From contig NZ_CP019420.1 of NCBI RefSeq assembly GCF_001984215.1, positions 5,766,001 through 5,830,000 of the forward strand: a stretch of 64,000 nucleotides of DNA. Direction: 5' to 3'. This document shows positions 62,119 through 64,000 of the stretch, one piece after another. How positions within the stretch are numbered: position 1 is the first letter of the stretch; every line of letters starts with the position of its first letter. The translations under genes and the position numbers were made by a program. The notes under the pieces are model-generated. The model saw only the letters and a program-made list of their open reading frames with translations. It ran no database searches and was not told where the DNA came from. This DNA is from Mycobacterium sp. MS1601 (GTDB lineage Bacteria; Actinomycetota; Actinomycetes; Mycobacteriales; Mycobacteriaceae).

Positions 62119-64000
62119 CTAGCGCCGGCGGCGCAGTAGCCGGCTCAGCCGGGAGCCTTGCTGCTGGTCCGGTTGCGGCTCGGTGACCACGGCATAGTCA
62201 CTGGCCGAACTGGCCGACTCGGCAGGCTGCTCTTCGGGCTCGTCGAACGGGTTGTCGTCCTCGGCAGTCTCCGCCTCGCCTTCGGCGGCCTCTTCCTCGC
62301 CAGCGTCGGGCTCGTCGAGCTCTTCCTGCTGCTCGGAGGCCGGCGCTACAACCTCGGCAGGCTCCTCGAAACTCTCGAGATCGTCTGCATCAACCGGATC
62401 GTGATCCTCGTCGATCAGTTGAGCTTCCTCGGCCTCGGCCTCAGGCTCCTCGATCAGCGCCTCGCCTTCGACAGCCTCTTCCTCCTCGGCGGCCTGCTCA
62501 TCAACCTCAACCTTGGCGTCGGGCTCGTCGAGCTCTTCCTGCTGCTCGGACACCGGCGCGCCGACGGCAACGGGTTCGTCCAGGCTCTCCAGGTCCTCTT
62601 CGTCAACCGGATCGTGATCCTCGTCGATCAGTTGAGCTTCCTCGGCCTCGGCGTCGGCCTCGGCTTCGGTCTCGACCACGACGTCGCCACCGGCGGTCAC
62701 CTCGGCCTCAGGCTCCTCGATCAGCGCCTCGCCTTCGGCAGCCTCTTCCTCCTCGGCGGCCTGCTCATCAACCTCAACCTTGGCGTCGGGCTCGTCGAGC
62801 TCTTCCTGCTGCTCGGACACCGGCGCGCCGACGGCAACGGGTTCGTCCAGGCTCTCCAGGTCCTCTTCGTCAACCGGGTCGTGATCCTCGTCGATCAGTT
62901 GAGCTTCCTCGGCCTCGGCGTCGGTCTCGACCACGACGTCGCCACCGGCGGTCACCTCGGCCTCCCGATCGGCCTCGTCCAGCTCAGGCTCGTCCAGGTC
63001 GGGCTCGTCGGCCGGCACTTCGGCGGTCAGGAGATCGTCCTCGTCGACCGGCTCGGGTTCCGGCGCCGGCTCGGCGTCCAGCTGCTCGATCAGGGCTGTG
63101 GTCTCGGCGTTCGCGGGGTCCTCGTCAGCCGTCTTCTCCTCGTCGGCCGCCACCGTGGCCGCCGCCACCGCACCGGTGGTCGCAGCCGCAGCCACGACTT
63201 CCTTCTCCGCCTTCTCGACCACACCCTCGGATTCCGGCGCGTTGCCGCGCAGCGTCTCCGGAGCTTCGCGGCCCTTGGGCGCCAAGATGAAGTAGACGAT
63301 GGCGCCGATGAACACGAACGTCGCGGTGAACGAGTTGATCCGGATGCCCGCGATCAACGTGGCGAAGTCGTCGCGCATGAGCTCGACACCGAAGCGGCCG
63401 ATGCAGTAGCCGGCGACGTACAGGGCGAACAGTCGTCCGTGACCGATCTTGAAGCGCCGGTCCACATAGATCAGCAGGGCGAAAACCAGCAGGTTCCAGA
63501 GCAACTCGTACAGGAACGTCGGGTGCACCACGTAGGCGACCTCGCCGTTGGACACACCGTTGAGCGAGTTGACGTCGACGATGCCCGACGGGTCGACCCG
63601 GTAGAAGACCTCCATGCCCCACGGCAGATCGGTGGGCCGGCCGTAGAGCTCCTGGTTGAAGTAGTTGCCGAGCCTGCCGATGGCCTGGGCCAGCACGATG
63701 CCGGGAGCAATGGCGTCACCGAAGGCCGGCAGCGGGATCCCCCGGCGTCGACACCCGATCCACGCCCCGACCCCACCGAGCGCCACCGCACCCCAGATGC
63801 CGAGGCCGCCCTCCCAGATCTTCAGCGCGGCACCGAATCCAGCGCCCTCGGGCCCGAAATACTTCTCCCAGTCGGTGAGGACGTGGTAAACACGTCCACC
63901 GATCAGGCCGAACGGCACCGCCCACAAGGCGATGTCGTAGATGACACCGCGCTCGCCGCCGCGTGCCTCCCACCGGCGGTCACCGATGATCAGCGCGGCG
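62119..64000 (-). CDS. lgt: Prolipoprotein diacylglyceryl transferase with repeated acidic C-terminal extension (5' partial)
   Basis: Transfers diacylglycerol from phosphatidylglycerol to the lipobox Cys of preproteins in the inner membrane. Visible: FGLIGGRVYHVLTDWEKYFG, KIWEGGLGIWGAVALGG, the Lgt signature AIGRLGNYFNQELYGRPTDLPWG and HPTFLYELLWNLLVF, then TM helices up to about 62119+1150. The frame stays open to base 64000, so the N-terminus is outside the window. After the catalytic part comes a roughly 370-residue Glu/Asp-rich tail with tandem 85-89-residue repeats (see 62278-62962) and a basic end (RLSRLLRRRR). Long tails are known for mycobacterial Lgt; the repeats look recent. Confidence 0.95.
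   Translation of the reverse strand, partial: AALIIGDRRWEARGGERGVIYDIALWAVPFGLIGGRVYHVLTDWEKYFGPEGAGFGAALKIWEGGLGIWGAVALGGVGAWIGCRRRGIPLPAFGDAIAPGIVLAQAIGRLGNYFNQELYGRPTDLPWGMEVFYRVDPSGIVDVNSLNGVSNGEVAYVVHPTFLYELLWNLLVFALLIYVDRRFKIGHGRLFALYVAGYCIGRFGVELMRDDFATLIAGIRINSFTATFVFIGAIVYFILAPKGREAPETLRGNAPESEGVVEKAEKEVVAAAATTGAVAAATVAADEEKTADEDPANAETTALIEQLDAEPAPEPEPVDEDDLLTAEVPADEPDLDEPELDEADREAEVTAGGDVVVETDAEAEEAQLIDEDHDPVDEEDLESLDEPVAVGAPVSEQQEELDEPDAKVEVDEQAAEEEEAAEGEALIEEPEAEVTAGGDVVVETEAEADAEAEEAQLIDEDHDPVDEEDLESLDEPVAVGAPVSEQQEELDEPDAKVEVDEQAAEEEEAVEGEALIEEPEAEAEEAQLIDEDHDPVDADDLESFEEPAEVVAPASEQQEELDEPDAGEEEAAEGEAETAEDDNPFDEPEEQPAESASSASDYAVVTEPQPDQQQGSRLSRLLRRRR
62278..62962 (-). repeat. 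Tandem direct repeats inside the lgt acidic tail
   Basis: Two near-identical copies, about 267 bases (62441-62707) and 255 bases (62708-62962, with a 12-base in-frame deletion), plus a diverged partial third copy at 62278-62440. Each copy encodes an EEPEAEVTAGG / AQLIDEDHDPVDEEDLES / VSEQQEELDEPDA unit. Copies differ at only a few bases, so the duplication is recent; all changes keep the reading frame. Confidence 0.85.

Overview
The window is high-GC, densely packed actinobacterial DNA. Its gene content and order point to a rapidly growing Mycobacterium (Mycolicibacterium): an MspA-type porin, an lgt gene with a long acidic tail, the order lgt / TM2 protein / DUF2752 protein / pyk / tesB, an exochelin-type siderophore synthetase, and a tetritol catabolic operon of the kind worked out in M. 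smegmatis. No rRNA, tRNA, insertion sequence, prophage or CRISPR array was seen. No gene-free stretch reaches 300 bases; the longest gaps are 29784-30025 and 19943-20174.

Region 1 (1-19440) is the 3' end of a siderophore operon: the last five modules of a giant NRPS (5' end outside the window), a PanD-type aspartate decarboxylase, and an ornithine N5-monooxygenase, with short gaps or overlaps. Specificity residues read by eye give beta-alanine, N5-hydroxyornithine (then epimerisation), threonine (then epimerisation), N5-hydroxyornithine, and a fifth unassigned residue. The first four match residues 2-5 of exochelin MS. PanD would make the beta-alanine and the monooxygenase the hydroxyornithine, so building blocks and assembly line sit in one operon.

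Region 2 (19451-31878) is mixed: an MspA-like porin with a secreted partner, an aldo/keto reductase divergent from its likely AraC regulator, a small membrane protein behind a near-perfect SigF promoter, a three-gene uracil catabolism (URC) operon (URC1-like, URC4-like, upp), an LLM oxidoreductase with a glyoxalase-fold protein, a hotdog thioesterase, an ABM monooxygenase and an agmatinase-family hydrolase.

Region 3 (31913-41874) is a minus-strand tetritol (erythritol/threitol) operon: EltD-like dehydrogenase, lipoprotein binding protein, two permeases, two ATPases, DAK-family erythrulose kinase and RpiB-family isomerase, divergent from a SorC-type regulator. Most junctions overlap by 1-4 bases.

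Region 4 (41898-51980) holds a TetR regulator divergent from a Tat-exported sulfatase, an FGGY kinase, a P1-family (DmpA-like) aminopeptidase, an MFS exporter, a YihY/BrkB membrane protein, a frameshifted EamA transporter divergent from a LysR regulator, and a VOC protein.

Region 5 (52055-64000) is housekeeping: tesB-type thioesterase, pyruvate kinase, glutamate synthase gltD and gltB (gltB carries a one-base frameshift in a G run, probably a sequence error), a DUF2752 protein, a TM2 protein, a DUF427 protein, and the 3' part of lgt with a tandemly repeated acidic extension that runs off the window.
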